Shown here: positions 43,350-51,867 of the stretch, piece after piece
How the letters are laid out: every line of letters begins with the position of its first letter
How positions within the stretch are numbered: position 1 is the first letter of the stretch
Translations under genes and position numbers: made by a program
Assembly (NCBI RefSeq): GCF_015221995.1
Contig: NZ_JADFFM010000001.1
Span: 186,001 to 250,000 of the forward strand
Origin: Mucilaginibacter boryungensis
GTDB lineage: Bacteria; Bacteroidota; Bacteroidia; Sphingobacteriales; Sphingobacteriaceae
Direction of reading: 5' to 3'
DNA length: 64,000 nt
The notes under the pieces: model-generated
The model's database searches: none
Told to the model about the DNA's origin: nothing
The model's input: only the letters and a program-made list of their open reading frames with translations

Positions 43350-45605
43350 ATGATCAAAGAAAGCTTCAACCGGTTTCAATGTAAATTTTATCTTTTCACC
43401 TTATTGCTTACCGGCTTTTTAACCGCGACAGTTGCCAGGCCGCCAATCGTTGTCATTAATCAGGGCTACAGGTTAGTTATCAACTCCGATAAGGGGACTA
43501 TAGAATCGTTTCAGGCTACTAATAATGGCGGTATCGATGACCTGCTAATTCCCAGGCATGGCTTGCTGCCTGTGTTCAAAATAGAGTTTATGAGCGCGCC
43601 GGGAAAGTTTCAAACGGTAAACTCGTCCGATGCGCGGAAGATCAGCGTCACCAAAACCATCGAAGCATCGGGCGATATCATAGTGCTTAATTTTGAAGGC
43701 GTAGGCAAACTTGATGTTAACGCGCGTGTAACCGTGCGCTGCCCCAACGACAAGCCGCTTACCTACTGGAGCATGGAATTGGATAACCGCACTGCAATGT
43801 GGGTGGGACACATCCAATTTCCAGTAATAGAGATACCGTTTGATGATAATCCTACTGAAGAAAATTGCGGCCATATCCTGTCGTCGCTTTACGATGGTGT
43901 GCTGCTGGGGCCTATTAAGCCGGGCATGGTGGCCGGTGCATGGCGTACCAGCAGGCGCAATACGCCGGAGACCTGGCGATCGACCAATTATCCGCGCGAG
44001 TGCACCATCCAGATGATGGCTTATTATAAACCTACTGCTGGTTTATATATGGCTTGCGAAGACCCTGCCGGCACGCCTAAACTGGTTGCACCCATGTTGG
44101 AACCCGACGGTGTGACCATGGTGGGGCATTATCCTGGTACACAAACCGGTCATACCAAGCTGCCTTACGAAGTAGTGCTGGGTACTTTTCGGGGTAACTG
44201 GTATTCCGCCGCAGCTATTTACCGGGATTGGGCCGAAAAGCAACCTTTTTGCGCTGTAAAACTTGCAGACCGTATAAATTACCCCAAATGGGTGCTCGAG
44301 CCGTTGGTTGGCGCTACCTTCCCTATGCGGGGACAGGCCGATTGGGATCCGCCTGCTGCCATTAACCCCGAATACACCCCGGCAACCAACGCTTTGCCTT
44401 ATCTTGATAAGCTTGCCGCGGCATTTAATGCGCCGTTAATGCCCATTATATTTAACTGGGAAAACGCGGGCCCCTGGGTGCAACCCGGTGCTTTTCCCCC
44501 GGTTGGCGGACAAGCCAAAATGCTGGAATTTATGAAGAAGGCTAAAGCCAAAGGCTGGCACCCCATGCTTTATGGCAACGGTGTGAACTGGGTGGTTGCC
44601 CAAAAAAACACCGGGTATGATGGGATGCCTTATTTCAAAACCCATGGCGGCGATTCGGCCATTGTGCACCGCTGGGATGGCAGTACGGGTGCGGCAGTGG
44701 GTTGGCGCACGCTTTATAATACCTGCGTAGCATCCGGACCTGCGCGCAAAATGATACTGGGCATGACCCGTGGCATGGCGCAACTTAACCCGGATGCGAT
44801 ACAGCAGTTTGACCAGGGCGTGGGCGCCGTAGCCTGCTATTCAACCCAGCATGGGCATTCGCCGGTGCCCGGCCCGTGGATGACGGCGGCCTTTACCAGT
44901 TTGCTGAAACAGGATAACGAAACCGCGCGCTCGGTTAACCCTAAAGTGGCCATATCATCGGAAGGCGCACCGCCTGAGGTTTACTTGCAAAGTTTCGATT
45001 TTTGGGACGCACGCACAGGTGGCGGCGGGGAAATGATGTGCCCTTTATATTCCTTTGTGTATCACCAGTATTTAAATGGCCATTCGGGGTCATACACCAA
45101 TTCGGTTAATGACGAGGCTTTGCGCGCCTTTGTGGCGCGGGCACTGGTATCGGGCTATTTTTTGAATTTCACCCTGCGCGATAAGGGACGGGTGGAATAT
45201 GACTGGGACCAGCCTTGGGAACGATCGGTACCCGACCAGCTGGCTATTACCGATTGGGCCGCACGGGCTACAAAACTGCGGAACGGCATTGGGCGCGATT
45301 ATTTAATTTACGGGCGGATGCTGCAACCCTGGAACGTCACTAATATGACCAAACGCGATTACGGCTACGGCAAGGAACCGCTGGTACAATCGGGCACCTG
45401 GCAGGCTGCCGATGGGCGCATTGCCGTTGTACTGGCCAACTATGCCGATGTTTATCAGTCGCCACGTGTAACGCTGGAAGGACGGGGTAAAAAGCATGTC
45501 ATTATCTACAACGATGATCAGGTACAAGCCCTCGAGCTGGAACTACCCAGCGTAATAGACCTCCGTATGCCCGCCCGGTCGGTAGGAATGATTGAGGTGA
45601 AATAG
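43350..45605 (+). CDS. Secreted glycoside-hydrolase-like protein (DUF6259-like)
   Basis: 751 residues. Signal peptide (FYLFTLLLTGFLTATVA), an N-terminal beta-sandwich to about 270 (SDKGTIESFQATNNGGID), a central (beta/alpha)8-like region (about 300-620: PIIFNWENAGPWVQPG, GWHPMLYGNGVNW, QFDQGVGAVACYS, AISSEGAPPEVY) and a C-terminal beta domain. Layout resembles DUF6259 proteins and clan GH-D-like enzymes. FDQG and SEGAP are likely active-site loops. A single gene: no SusC/D, sulfatase or transporter beside it. Flanked by direct repeats. Higher GC than the gene pair before it. Confidence 0.7.
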   Translation: MIKESFNRFQCKFYLFTLLLTGFLTATVARPPIVVINQGYRLVINSDKGTIESFQATNNGGIDDLLIPRHGLLPVFKIEFMSAPGKFQTVNSSDARKISVTKTIEASGDIIVLNFEGVGKLDVNARVTVRCPNDKPLTYWSMELDNRTAMWVGHIQFPVIEIPFDDNPTEENCGHILSSLYDGVLLGPIKPGMVAGAWRTSRRNTPETWRSTNYPRECTIQMMAYYKPTAGLYMACEDPAGTPKLVAPMLEPDGVTMVGHYPGTQTGHTKLPYEVVLGTFRGNWYSAAAIYRDWAEKQPFCAVKLADRINYPKWVLEPLVGATFPMRGQADWDPPAAINPEYTPATNALPYLDKLAAAFNAPLMPIIFNWENAGPWVQPGAFPPVGGQAKMLEFMKKAKAKGWHPMLYGNGVNWVVAQKNTGYDGMPYFKTHGGDSAIVHRWDGSTGAAVGWRTLYNTCVASGPARKMILGMTRGMAQLNPDAIQQFDQGVGAVACYSTQHGHSPVPGPWMTAAFTSLLKQDNETARSVNPKVAISSEGAPPEVYLQSFDFWDARTGGGGEMMCPLYSFVYHQYLNGHSGSYTNSVNDEALRAFVARALVSGYFLNFTLRDKGRVEYDWDQPWERSVPDQLAITDWAARATKLRNGIGRDYLIYGRMLQPWNVTNMTKRDYGYGKEPLVQSGTWQAADGRIAVVLANYADVYQSPRVTLEGRGKKHVIIYNDDQVQALELELPSVIDLRMPARSVGMIEVK

Positions 45606-45805
45606 CGCAGGCCCGGCGAAAAAAGCGTGCCGGCGCAGGCGGGAATGCCGTTTCAAATCTCTATGCTGGCGCACGCGTGCCGCGTGTGATAGAATAGACT
45701 AAAAAAAGCGTCGGCCGGACGAAAAAAGCGGGCCGGCGAAGGCGGGAATGCCGTTTCAAATCGCTCTCTTGCGAAAATTTGAAACGCAGGGCGGGCAGAA
45801 GCTTT
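45605..45805 (+). repeat. GC-rich dispersed repeat, right copies
   Basis: A partial module 2 (45607-45659, GGCGGGAATGCCGTTTCAAAT) is followed by a complete module 1 + module 2 copy at 45661-45805, about 85-90% like the copy at 43075 by eye and in the same sense. A short spoiled piece (gcccgacgaaaaaagcgggc) lies at 46067. Confidence 0.8.
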
Positions 45806-46289
45806 TTTTTCGTCTTGATTTATTCACATGTTAATGTTTTTTCAAGGCGTTCATGAGATCGCTATCGCTAAGTTTTTGTTACTTTTTCATCAAGGAAAAA
45901 GTAATAGGCCCCTGCGGCTATGAGCAGACTAACGTTGATATACTTACAGCAGAAAGGACATACCCCTGACCCCTCTCAAGAGGGGAAGCGTTGTGGCCCT
46001 GCATGACGGGGATAGTTCGCTGCCGCTCACTATGACGCGGCGCGGGAGGGTGATTAAAAGTGAGCAGGCCCGACGAAAAAAGCGGGCGGTTAGCATACTC
46101 TTTTAGGTCAAAATCATGGTTTACACGATTTTTTGTTAATTTGTTGTTAATCAAATATTTAACTCGAAAAAACCCTTGATTTTGTAAACCATGTAAACCA
46201 TGATTTGGGTGAAAAATGGTGTTGAGGCGCTACTAAACGGGGCAGTCCGTTGCCACTCAACCACCAGCGGCATACTTAAGCCGCCAACC
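45806..46289. other. Gene-free stretch with mixed repeats
   Basis: No gene seen. It contains a 'cccctctcaagagggg' element at 45953-45985 (a reverse copy lies at 59757-59790) and a 15-bp inverted repeat AAATCATGGTTTACA (46111-46125) with TGTAAACCATGATTT (46192-46206). Confidence 0.6.
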
Positions 46290-47348
46290 CTATTCCGACC
46301 CTAACAACTGACTATATATGGCCAGGTATTGCTTGGCGGCATTCTCCCAGGTGAACTGGCCGGCATGGGCGATGATCTGCGGGGCGCGGTTGTTCTGGGC
46401 ATAATGCAGCATGCCATTGGTGAAGACCTGCTGCATGTGGGGGGCTTCCAGCTCGTCAAAATAGTACGCTACACTACCCCCAACCTCGGGCAGCGAGGTG
46501 TACCTGGACAGGAACACCGGCTTGCCAAAGTGCATAGCCTCAATAACCGGCAAGCCAAAGCCCTCGGCCCGCGAGGGGAACACAAAGGCCGCGCAGTGTT
46601 GATAGTACCAGGCCTTGTCGGCCTCAGTAATTGGTCCGGTAATAATGACCCTGTCGGCTACACCGTATTGCCGGGCTGCATCCAGTATGGTTTGCTTGTG
46701 CGGGGTTTCCATACCGGCTATCACCAGCTGGTAATCGTTCCCCTGCAACAGCGGCGGTATCAAATGAAAACCCTTTTGCGGCGAGAGCAGCCCGATAGTA
46801 AACAGGAAAGGCTTACCGGGCACGTATGCCGGGGTATGGTTGGTCGGCACCACCAGTTGGTCGGCACCGTTGTGGATCACGCTCATCTTATCCCGCGCCT
46901 CGGGGATGTACTTCATAACGTCGTCGGCCACAAACCGGGATATGGCCACCACGCGATCAACCGCCAGTATCTTTTTGCGCAGTTGGTTCAAAAACGCCCG
47001 GATGCGCCAGGGCTTGCTTTTGTTAATATGCACCTTATTAATATCATGTATGGTCATGATCTTTTTGGCCTTCAGCCGCGAGGGGTGCAGGCGCGTGCGC
47101 TGGTCGGTAAGGTGTATAAGGTCGTATTGGTTGTGGTCGCTAAAGTATAGGTCGTGCAGTTTGCTGCGGCGGTTAATGGTTACCTTGCCGTCGAAGTAAT
47201 CGGTTACCGGGAAAAGGTAAAACTGTAGGTCGAACTGGCCGCCGTTCTCCTTAAGCAAAGCATCGCCCAAACCCTTGCCGAACGAAAAATACCCGCAGTT
47301 GGTATCCTTCATGGAATCGAACGTGACTAACACTTTGGGTTTGGACAT
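46290..47348 (-). CDS. Glycosyltransferase family 4 (GT-B)
   Basis: 352 residues, cytoplasmic. VVAISRFVADDVMKYIP and SVIHNGAD in the middle, FLFTIGLLSPQKGFHLIPPLL, and VFPSRAEGFGLPVIEAMHFGKPVF (E-x7-E donor site) define GT4. N-terminus KVLVTFDSMKDTNCGYFSFGK is that of mannosyltransferase-like members. Long antisense frames exist but are shadows. It stands alone after the repeat region; likely adds a sugar to a surface glycan. Confidence 0.9.
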   Translation of the reverse strand: MSKPKVLVTFDSMKDTNCGYFSFGKGLGDALLKENGGQFDLQFYLFPVTDYFDGKVTINRRSKLHDLYFSDHNQYDLIHLTDQRTRLHPSRLKAKKIMTIHDINKVHINKSKPWRIRAFLNQLRKKILAVDRVVAISRFVADDVMKYIPEARDKMSVIHNGADQLVVPTNHTPAYVPGKPFLFTIGLLSPQKGFHLIPPLLQGNDYQLVIAGMETPHKQTILDAARQYGVADRVIITGPITEADKAWYYQHCAAFVFPSRAEGFGLPVIEAMHFGKPVFLSRYTSLPEVGGSVAYYFDELEAPHMQQVFTNGMLHYAQNNRAPQIIAHAGQFTWENAAKQYLAIYSQLLGSE

Positions 47349-47437
47349 GCGGCAAATATAATTATAATCTTTGCTATGCAGATTAGCGCGGCGCGTTACG
47401 CACTGTCGGCAATATTTTGTTTCTTTACTGCATAATT

Positions 47438-48346
47438 ATGCCTGCAAACTCAAATATCATACAGCCCACCTGCCACGACTTTAAAACCGTTGCCCGCGCG
47501 CTTACTGTGGTAGAGAACGACCTGCCGGGTGCCGCGGAGTTGCTTAGATCGCTTGACTTAAGTAACAAAGCGCCGGTAGTGGGCATAACCGGTCCGCCGG
47601 GTGCAGGCAAAAGCACCTTGGTTAATGCGCTGATCACGGAGTTGAACACAGGGGGCAAAAAAATAGCCGTATTGGCGATAGACCCAACTTCCCCCTTCAA
47701 TTTTGGGTCGCTGCTGGGCGACAGGATACGCATGGCCACCCATTTTAACCATCCGGATGTGTTTATCCGCTCGTTGGCTACCCGCGGCTCGCTGGGCGGC
47801 CTTTCGGCTAAAACTATTGAAATGACCGATGTGCTGCGTGCGTCGGGGTTCGATTATATCCTGATAGAGACCGTAGGCGTAGGTCAATCTGAAATAGAAA
47901 TAGCCGGTCTGGCCGATGCCACCTTATTGGTACTGGTACCCGAAAGCGGCGATGAGATACAGAATATCAAATCGGGCATTATGGAGATTGCCGATGCCTT
48001 TATTATAAATAAAGCCGACAGGGATGGCGCCGACACCTATTATAATACCCTGAAAAAACTGATCCATCAAAAGGAAACGGCTATACCTATATATAAGGCT
48101 ATCGCATCGCAAAACACAGGCATTGCTGAGATTGCTGAATATGTCCGCCAATTACCTCACACAAGTAATGCACGACGGGCGCTGCTGCTGGCTGAAAAAG
48201 CTTACCAGTTGATACGCCACCAGCGCATGGCGGGTATAGACAAAAAAAAGCTCCAGCAGGATATTGCTGAAGCTATAGAGAAACCAGGGTTTAATATTTA
48301 CGACTGGATCAGTAGTGCGAAATTCGAAATGCCAACTTCGAAATAG
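47438..48346 (+). CDS. meaB: Methylmalonyl-CoA mutase-associated GTPase MeaB
   Basis: 302 residues from ATG 47438. P-loop ITGPPGAGKSTLVNAL (Walker A 52-60), IDPTSPFNFGSLLGDRIRM, FIRSLATRGSLGGLS (switch III), DYILIETVGVGQSE and the base-recognition FIINKADRDGA are all family features. MeaB loads and protects the B12 cofactor of methylmalonyl-CoA mutase; the mutase is not in this window. Its last codons (SSAKFEMPTSK) are encoded by a word-type palindromic repeat at 48315-48368, so the tail is likely dispensable. Confidence 0.93.
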   Translation: MPANSNIIQPTCHDFKTVARALTVVENDLPGAAELLRSLDLSNKAPVVGITGPPGAGKSTLVNALITELNTGGKKIAVLAIDPTSPFNFGSLLGDRIRMATHFNHPDVFIRSLATRGSLGGLSAKTIEMTDVLRASGFDYILIETVGVGQSEIEIAGLADATLLVLVPESGDEIQNIKSGIMEIADAFIINKADRDGADTYYNTLKKLIHQKETAIPIYKAIASQNTGIAEIAEYVRQLPHTSNARRALLLAEKAYQLIRHQRMAGIDKKKLQQDIAEAIEKPGFNIYDWISSAKFEMPTSK

Positions 48347-48368
48347 TTTCGCAATTGGCATTTCGCAC
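48315..48368. repeat. Word-type palindrome overlapping the 3' end of meaB
   Basis: GTGCGAAATTCGAAATGCCAA (from 48315) pairs with TTGGCATTTCGCAC (48355-48368) as a 14-bp stem with a 7-nt bulge TTCGAAA; the loop repeats CTTCGAAAT. Words are variants of CGAAAT. It may also end both converging transcripts (meaB and pepP). Confidence 0.65.
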
Positions 48369-48377
48369 TTCGGGTTG

Positions 48378-49667
48378 TTAAGAATTCATTATCTCTTCAA
48401 TCTCCTCCGCCTCTATAGGTATATCAGCCATCAGATCGGTATTGCCATCTTTAGTTATCAGGATATTGTTTTCTAAACGGATACCCAAGCCTTCAGCAGG
48501 AATATAAATGCCAGGCTCGCAGGTGAGGATGTTGCCTGCCGCAAATGGCGTGTAACGCCCTGCAAAATCGTGCACGTCTATCCCTAAATGGTGCGATGTG
48601 CCGTGCATAAAGTATTTCTTGTAGGCTGGCATTTTAGGGTCCTGCTTTTCTACATCATGTTTGGTTAATAAACCAAGGCCGATCAGTTCGCTGGTCATTA
48701 TTTTGCCTACTTCGTCATGATACTCGTTCCAGATGGTACCCGCAACAAGCATTTTTGTAGCAGCACGCATTACCCGCAGTACGGCATCATAAACCTCGCG
48801 CTGACGTTTAGTATAGCGGCCATTAACCGGGATAGAGCGGGTCATGTCGGCATTGTAGTTGGCGTACTCGGCAGCATAATCCATTAGTATTACATCGCCA
48901 TCCTTACAAACCTGGTTATTATCTATATAATGCAATACAATAGCATTTGCCCCCGATGCGATAATAGGGCTATAAGCATGGCCGGTAGCCCGCTGGCGGA
49001 TAAACTCGTGGATGATCTCGGCTTCTATTTCATACTCTGCTACACCGGGTTTAACAAATTTAAGCACGCGGTAAAATGAATCGCGGGTAATATTGCATGC
49101 TTTTCTGGTCAGTTCCACCTCAACTGTACTCTTAATAGCACGCAAATCGCGCATTATTGGTGCGGCGCGTTCATAATGGTGCAAAGGGTACTTTGCGCGC
49201 AGGTCGTCCAGGAAGCGCAAATCGCGGTAAGGGACGGTATGGGCATAACGATCATTCTCGTTAGTATTGATGTATACAGTTTCAGCATAGTGTATTACGC
49301 TATGTAAAATGCTTTCAAAATCGTTTAGCCAATATATTGCCTGTATACCCGATGCTGCGCGGGCTTCGTCTTTTGTATACTTGTGACCTTCCCAAACAGC
49401 GATATGTTCGTTGGTTTGTCTTAAAAAAAGTACTTCTTTGTATAGCGGATTAGGACAATCCGGAAATAAAAGCAGTATGCTTTGCTCCTGATCAATGCCT
49501 GTCAGATAAAAAAAGTCAGCATTTTGTTTGAAAATAAAATTTTGATCGCCACTTCTTACAAATTCATCATTGGCATTAAATAAGGCAATTGATTGCGGTT
49601 TTAATCGCGAAACGAAATTTTTTCTATTTAAAGTAAATAAATCATTACTAATAGGTAGGTATTTCAT
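48378..49667 (-). CDS. pepP: Xaa-Pro aminopeptidase (M24B, aminopeptidase P)
   Basis: 429 residues. N-terminal creatinase-like domain (NADFFYLTGIDQEQSILLL), then the pita-bread metal site: ILMDYAAEYANYNADMTRS with two Asp, YFMHGTSHHLGIDVHD with His, TCEPGIYIP and IRLENNILIT with Glu residues. Cleaves N-terminal residues ahead of proline in the cytoplasm, Mn2+-dependent. Converges on meaB, with 32 bp between them, and diverges from the OmpA gene. Confidence 0.93.
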   Translation of the reverse strand: MKYLPISNDLFTLNRKNFVSRLKPQSIALFNANDEFVRSGDQNFIFKQNADFFYLTGIDQEQSILLLFPDCPNPLYKEVLFLRQTNEHIAVWEGHKYTKDEARAASGIQAIYWLNDFESILHSVIHYAETVYINTNENDRYAHTVPYRDLRFLDDLRAKYPLHHYERAAPIMRDLRAIKSTVEVELTRKACNITRDSFYRVLKFVKPGVAEYEIEAEIIHEFIRQRATGHAYSPIIASGANAIVLHYIDNNQVCKDGDVILMDYAAEYANYNADMTRSIPVNGRYTKRQREVYDAVLRVMRAATKMLVAGTIWNEYHDEVGKIMTSELIGLGLLTKHDVEKQDPKMPAYKKYFMHGTSHHLGIDVHDFAGRYTPFAAGNILTCEPGIYIPAEGLGIRLENNILITKDGNTDLMADIPIEAEEIEEIMNS

Positions 49668-49744
49668 TATTCTGATATATTTTAATTTATGGCAAACAAA
49701 TTTTGTATTTATTTGTCATGTAATTATGAAAAATTGGAACGGTG

Positions 49745-49780
49745 TTTGGTAATGAATTTCAAACATAATTACTAATTTTG
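49745..49780 (+). promoter_or_regulatory. Putative promoter of the OmpA-family gene
   Basis: -7 box TAATTTTG at 49773-49780 (full match to TAnnTTTG) with TTTG at 49745-49748; the 24-bp spacer is long. Leader about 30 nt, AT-rich, fitting a highly expressed gene. Confidence 0.45.
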
Positions 49781-49816
49781 AAAAAAATCACAATTAATTG
49801 TTTAATCTTAAAAACT

Positions 49817-51169
49817 ATGAACTATTCTACATTAAAGAAAACAGTCGCCTTATCATTTGTTGCAGCGCTGGCAGTTGGGATGGCAAAAGCCCAAACAACA
49901 GACGCACCAATGACTACGTCGTCTTCAACCACTTCGGCCAAGGTATTTGGCGGTAGAGGTCAGTACAACACTTTTAGCCTTGGGGCTAATGTTGGCATCG
50001 TCTCTCCATTTTTGGGTATTGGCGGTACTAATGATTTTACAGATTTTAAAGCCGAGTTAGGGTACGGTCTTTCATTAAGAGACCAATTGGCTCATTCTTT
50101 TGGGTTACAATTAGACGTACACGGTGGTAAAGTTGCTGGTGATAACAGCAGCGCACCTGGTGGCGTTAAAAACGGCGTTAAAAGCTTTGAAACCAAATTT
50201 TGGAGCGGTACTTTAAGCGGTACAGTTAACGTTGCAACTATCGACTATATCCGTCGTAAAAACGCAGTTAACTTCTTTATTACTGGTGGTGCTGGTTTGT
50301 TGTGGTATAACCCAACATACGTAAGAACCAACGGTTCTACCGTGGATTACAAAGCAGTATTAGGACGTGACGTTAAAGAGTTAATTATCCCTGTAGGTGC
50401 AGGTGTTAAATTCAGGTTATCAGATGCGTTAGCATTAAACCTGGGTTACACAGTTAACTTCCTGGATGCTGATAACCTGGACGGTGTATGGGCTAATGGT
50501 CCATCTAACAAAGATAAATACTCTTACGGTTATGGTGGTTTAGAGTACACTTTTGGTCCTAAATCAAAACCAAACCTGGATTGGGTTAATCCTGTAGCTA
50601 TGATGTATGACGAACTGTACGATGCAGAATTACGTCGCGAAGTTGCAGCTTTAAAAGGTCGTGTTAGCAACGTAGAAAGCGCTGTTAACGATCTGAAAAA
50701 AGATTCTGACGGTGACGGTGTATCTGATCAATTTGACAAATGCCCTAACACTCCTGCAGGTACTGTAGTTGATGGTGCTGGTTGCGAAATTCATTTCCCT
50801 AAAGTTGATACCACCAGGGCTGCTACTGCTACTGCTCCTGCTGCTTCAGCTTACTCAAACATCCAGTTTGATTTTGACAGCTCAGTGTTACGTACTTCAT
50901 CTTACCCAGTGTTAGATGCTACTTCAGCCGACTTACGTAGCAGCTCAAGTTCAGTGACATTAAACGGTTACGCTTCATCAGAAGGTACCGCTGCTCACAA
51001 CCTGCGTTTATCAAAAGACCGTGCTAATTCAGTTAAAACTTACCTGGTAAATTCAGGTGTTGATGCAAAACGCATTAAAGTTAAAGGTTACGGTGAAACT
51101 CACCCAATTGCTGATAACTCTACTGAAGAAGGCCGCGTGTTAAACCGTCGTGTTGAATTCAAAAAATAA
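49817..51169 (+). CDS. OmpA-family outer-membrane protein with TSP3 linker
   Basis: 450 residues from ATG 49817 (an in-frame TTG upstream is not needed). Signal peptide (LSFVAALAVGMAKAQ); N-terminal eight-strand-like barrel to about residue 255; a coiled segment (REVAALKGRVSNVES); a calcium-binding type-3 repeat SDGDGVSDQFDKCPNTPAG; then OmpA C-domain with YSNIQFDFDSSVLR, LNGYASSEGTAAHNLRLSKD and RVLNRRVEF that binds peptidoglycan. Codon choice is uniform, as for an abundant protein. A strong terminator follows. Confidence 0.93.
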   Translation: MNYSTLKKTVALSFVAALAVGMAKAQTTDAPMTTSSSTTSAKVFGGRGQYNTFSLGANVGIVSPFLGIGGTNDFTDFKAELGYGLSLRDQLAHSFGLQLDVHGGKVAGDNSSAPGGVKNGVKSFETKFWSGTLSGTVNVATIDYIRRKNAVNFFITGGAGLLWYNPTYVRTNGSTVDYKAVLGRDVKELIIPVGAGVKFRLSDALALNLGYTVNFLDADNLDGVWANGPSNKDKYSYGYGGLEYTFGPKSKPNLDWVNPVAMMYDELYDAELRREVAALKGRVSNVESAVNDLKKDSDGDGVSDQFDKCPNTPAGTVVDGAGCEIHFPKVDTTRAATATAPAASAYSNIQFDFDSSVLRTSSYPVLDATSADLRSSSSSVTLNGYASSEGTAAHNLRLSKDRANSVKTYLVNSGVDAKRIKVKGYGETHPIADNSTEEGRVLNRRVEFKK

Positions 51170-51200
51170 TAACTTGTAAAAAGTTATTCATTAAATAAGC

Positions 51201-51238
51201 AAAGCCCCCCGATATTTGTCGGGGGGCTTTCTTTTTTT
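51201..51238 (+). terminator. Intrinsic terminator of the OmpA gene
   Basis: 12-bp stem AAAGCCCCCCGA (51201-51212) with TCGGGGGGCTTT (51219-51230), loop TATTTG, then CTTTTTTT. Confidence 0.93.
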
Positions 51239-51251
51239 ATTAAATTTGTGC

Positions 51252-51395
51252 ATGTATTTCTTTCGCAAAAAAGATCCGAACAGGCCAACCAGCTTTAACC
51301 TTAAGGTAATGCATATTATTAATGCTACGGCAATTATTATGTTTTTGCTGGGTATTATATACAAATTGGTATACTGGTTTATTTTGAAGAAGTAA
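51252..51395 (+). CDS. Small membrane protein (47 aa)
   Basis: ATG 51252 to TAA 51393-51395. A basic N-terminus (MYFFRKKDPNRPTSFNLKV) is followed by one membrane helix (IINATAIIMFLLGIIYKLVYW) and a KK end. Short proteins with this 'RKKDPNRP-FNL' start next to ridA/ompA occur in relatives as far as I recall (DUF6728-like), so I take it as a real gene. A perfect -7 box TAAATTTG at 51241-51248 lies so close that the start of transcription would fall at or after the ATG; the true promoter is thus open. Confidence 0.55.
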   Translation: MYFFRKKDPNRPTSFNLKVMHIINATAIIMFLLGIIYKLVYWFILKK

Positions 51396-51399
51396 AATA

Positions 51400-51478
51400 A
51401 GTCCGGAAGTCCGCTAAGTCGGAAAGTCCGGAAGATAAATTGTATTTGATTACTCCCGGACTTTCCGACTTCCGGACT
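51400..51478. repeat. Word-type palindrome (agtccggaag words)
   Basis: Left arm 51400-51433 with AGTCCGGAAGTCC and AGTCGGAAAGTCCGG; right arm CCGGACTTTCCGACTTCCGG (51456-51475, continuing to 51478) is their complement, apart from a 9-nt extra piece on the left. It fills the spacer before ridA up to 11 bp from its ATG. Confidence 0.8.
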
Positions 51479-51489
51479 ACATAAAACAC

Positions 51490-51867
51490 ATGAAAGATAT
51501 CATCAGCAAAAATGCCCCCGCGCCAATAGGCCCTTACAGTCAGGCTATAGTAGCCGGTAATTTATTATTTGTTTCAGGCCAGGTAGCCATTAACCCGGTA
51601 AACGGCGAATTGGTAACACAGGATATCCAGGCCGAGACTACCCAGGTAATGGAAAATATTAAAGCAATTTTAATCGAAGCTGGAACCGATTTTAATCGGA
51701 TTGTTAAAACCACTATTTTTTTGAAAACCATGGACGATTTTGCAGCGGTGAATACGGTGTATGGATCGTATCTAAGTCAGCCATTTCCGGCTCGTGAAAC
51801 TGTAGCGGTAGCTGGTCTGCCAAAAAACGTAAACGTTGAGATTTCGGTTACCGTTTTATTAGGCTAA
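51490..51867 (+). CDS. ridA: RidA-family imine/enamine deaminase
   Basis: 125 residues, the usual size. APAPIGPYSQAIVAGNLLFVSGQ at the start, TQVMENIKAILIEAGTDFNRIVK, and the signature PARETVAVAGLPKNVNVEISV whose Arg binds the substrate. Hydrolyses 2-aminoacrylate and other reactive imines made by PLP enzymes. Stop overlaps the next start by one base. Confidence 0.93.
   Translation: MKDIISKNAPAPIGPYSQAIVAGNLLFVSGQVAINPVNGELVTQDIQAETTQVMENIKAILIEAGTDFNRIVKTTIFLKTMDDFAAVNTVYGSYLSQPFPARETVAVAGLPKNVNVEISVTVLLG

Noticed and set aside
43075..45805. Direct repeats around the 43350 gene considered as a composite transposon
   Set aside because: Repeats are non-coding, no transposase and no clear target-site duplication; kept only as a cassette hypothesis.
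46329..47150. 273-codon open frame on the plus strand inside the GT4 gene
   Set aside because: Shadow of the real minus-strand glycosyltransferase, whose motifs (E-x7-E site, SRFVADDV) are unmistakable; the plus-strand protein has no sensible composition.
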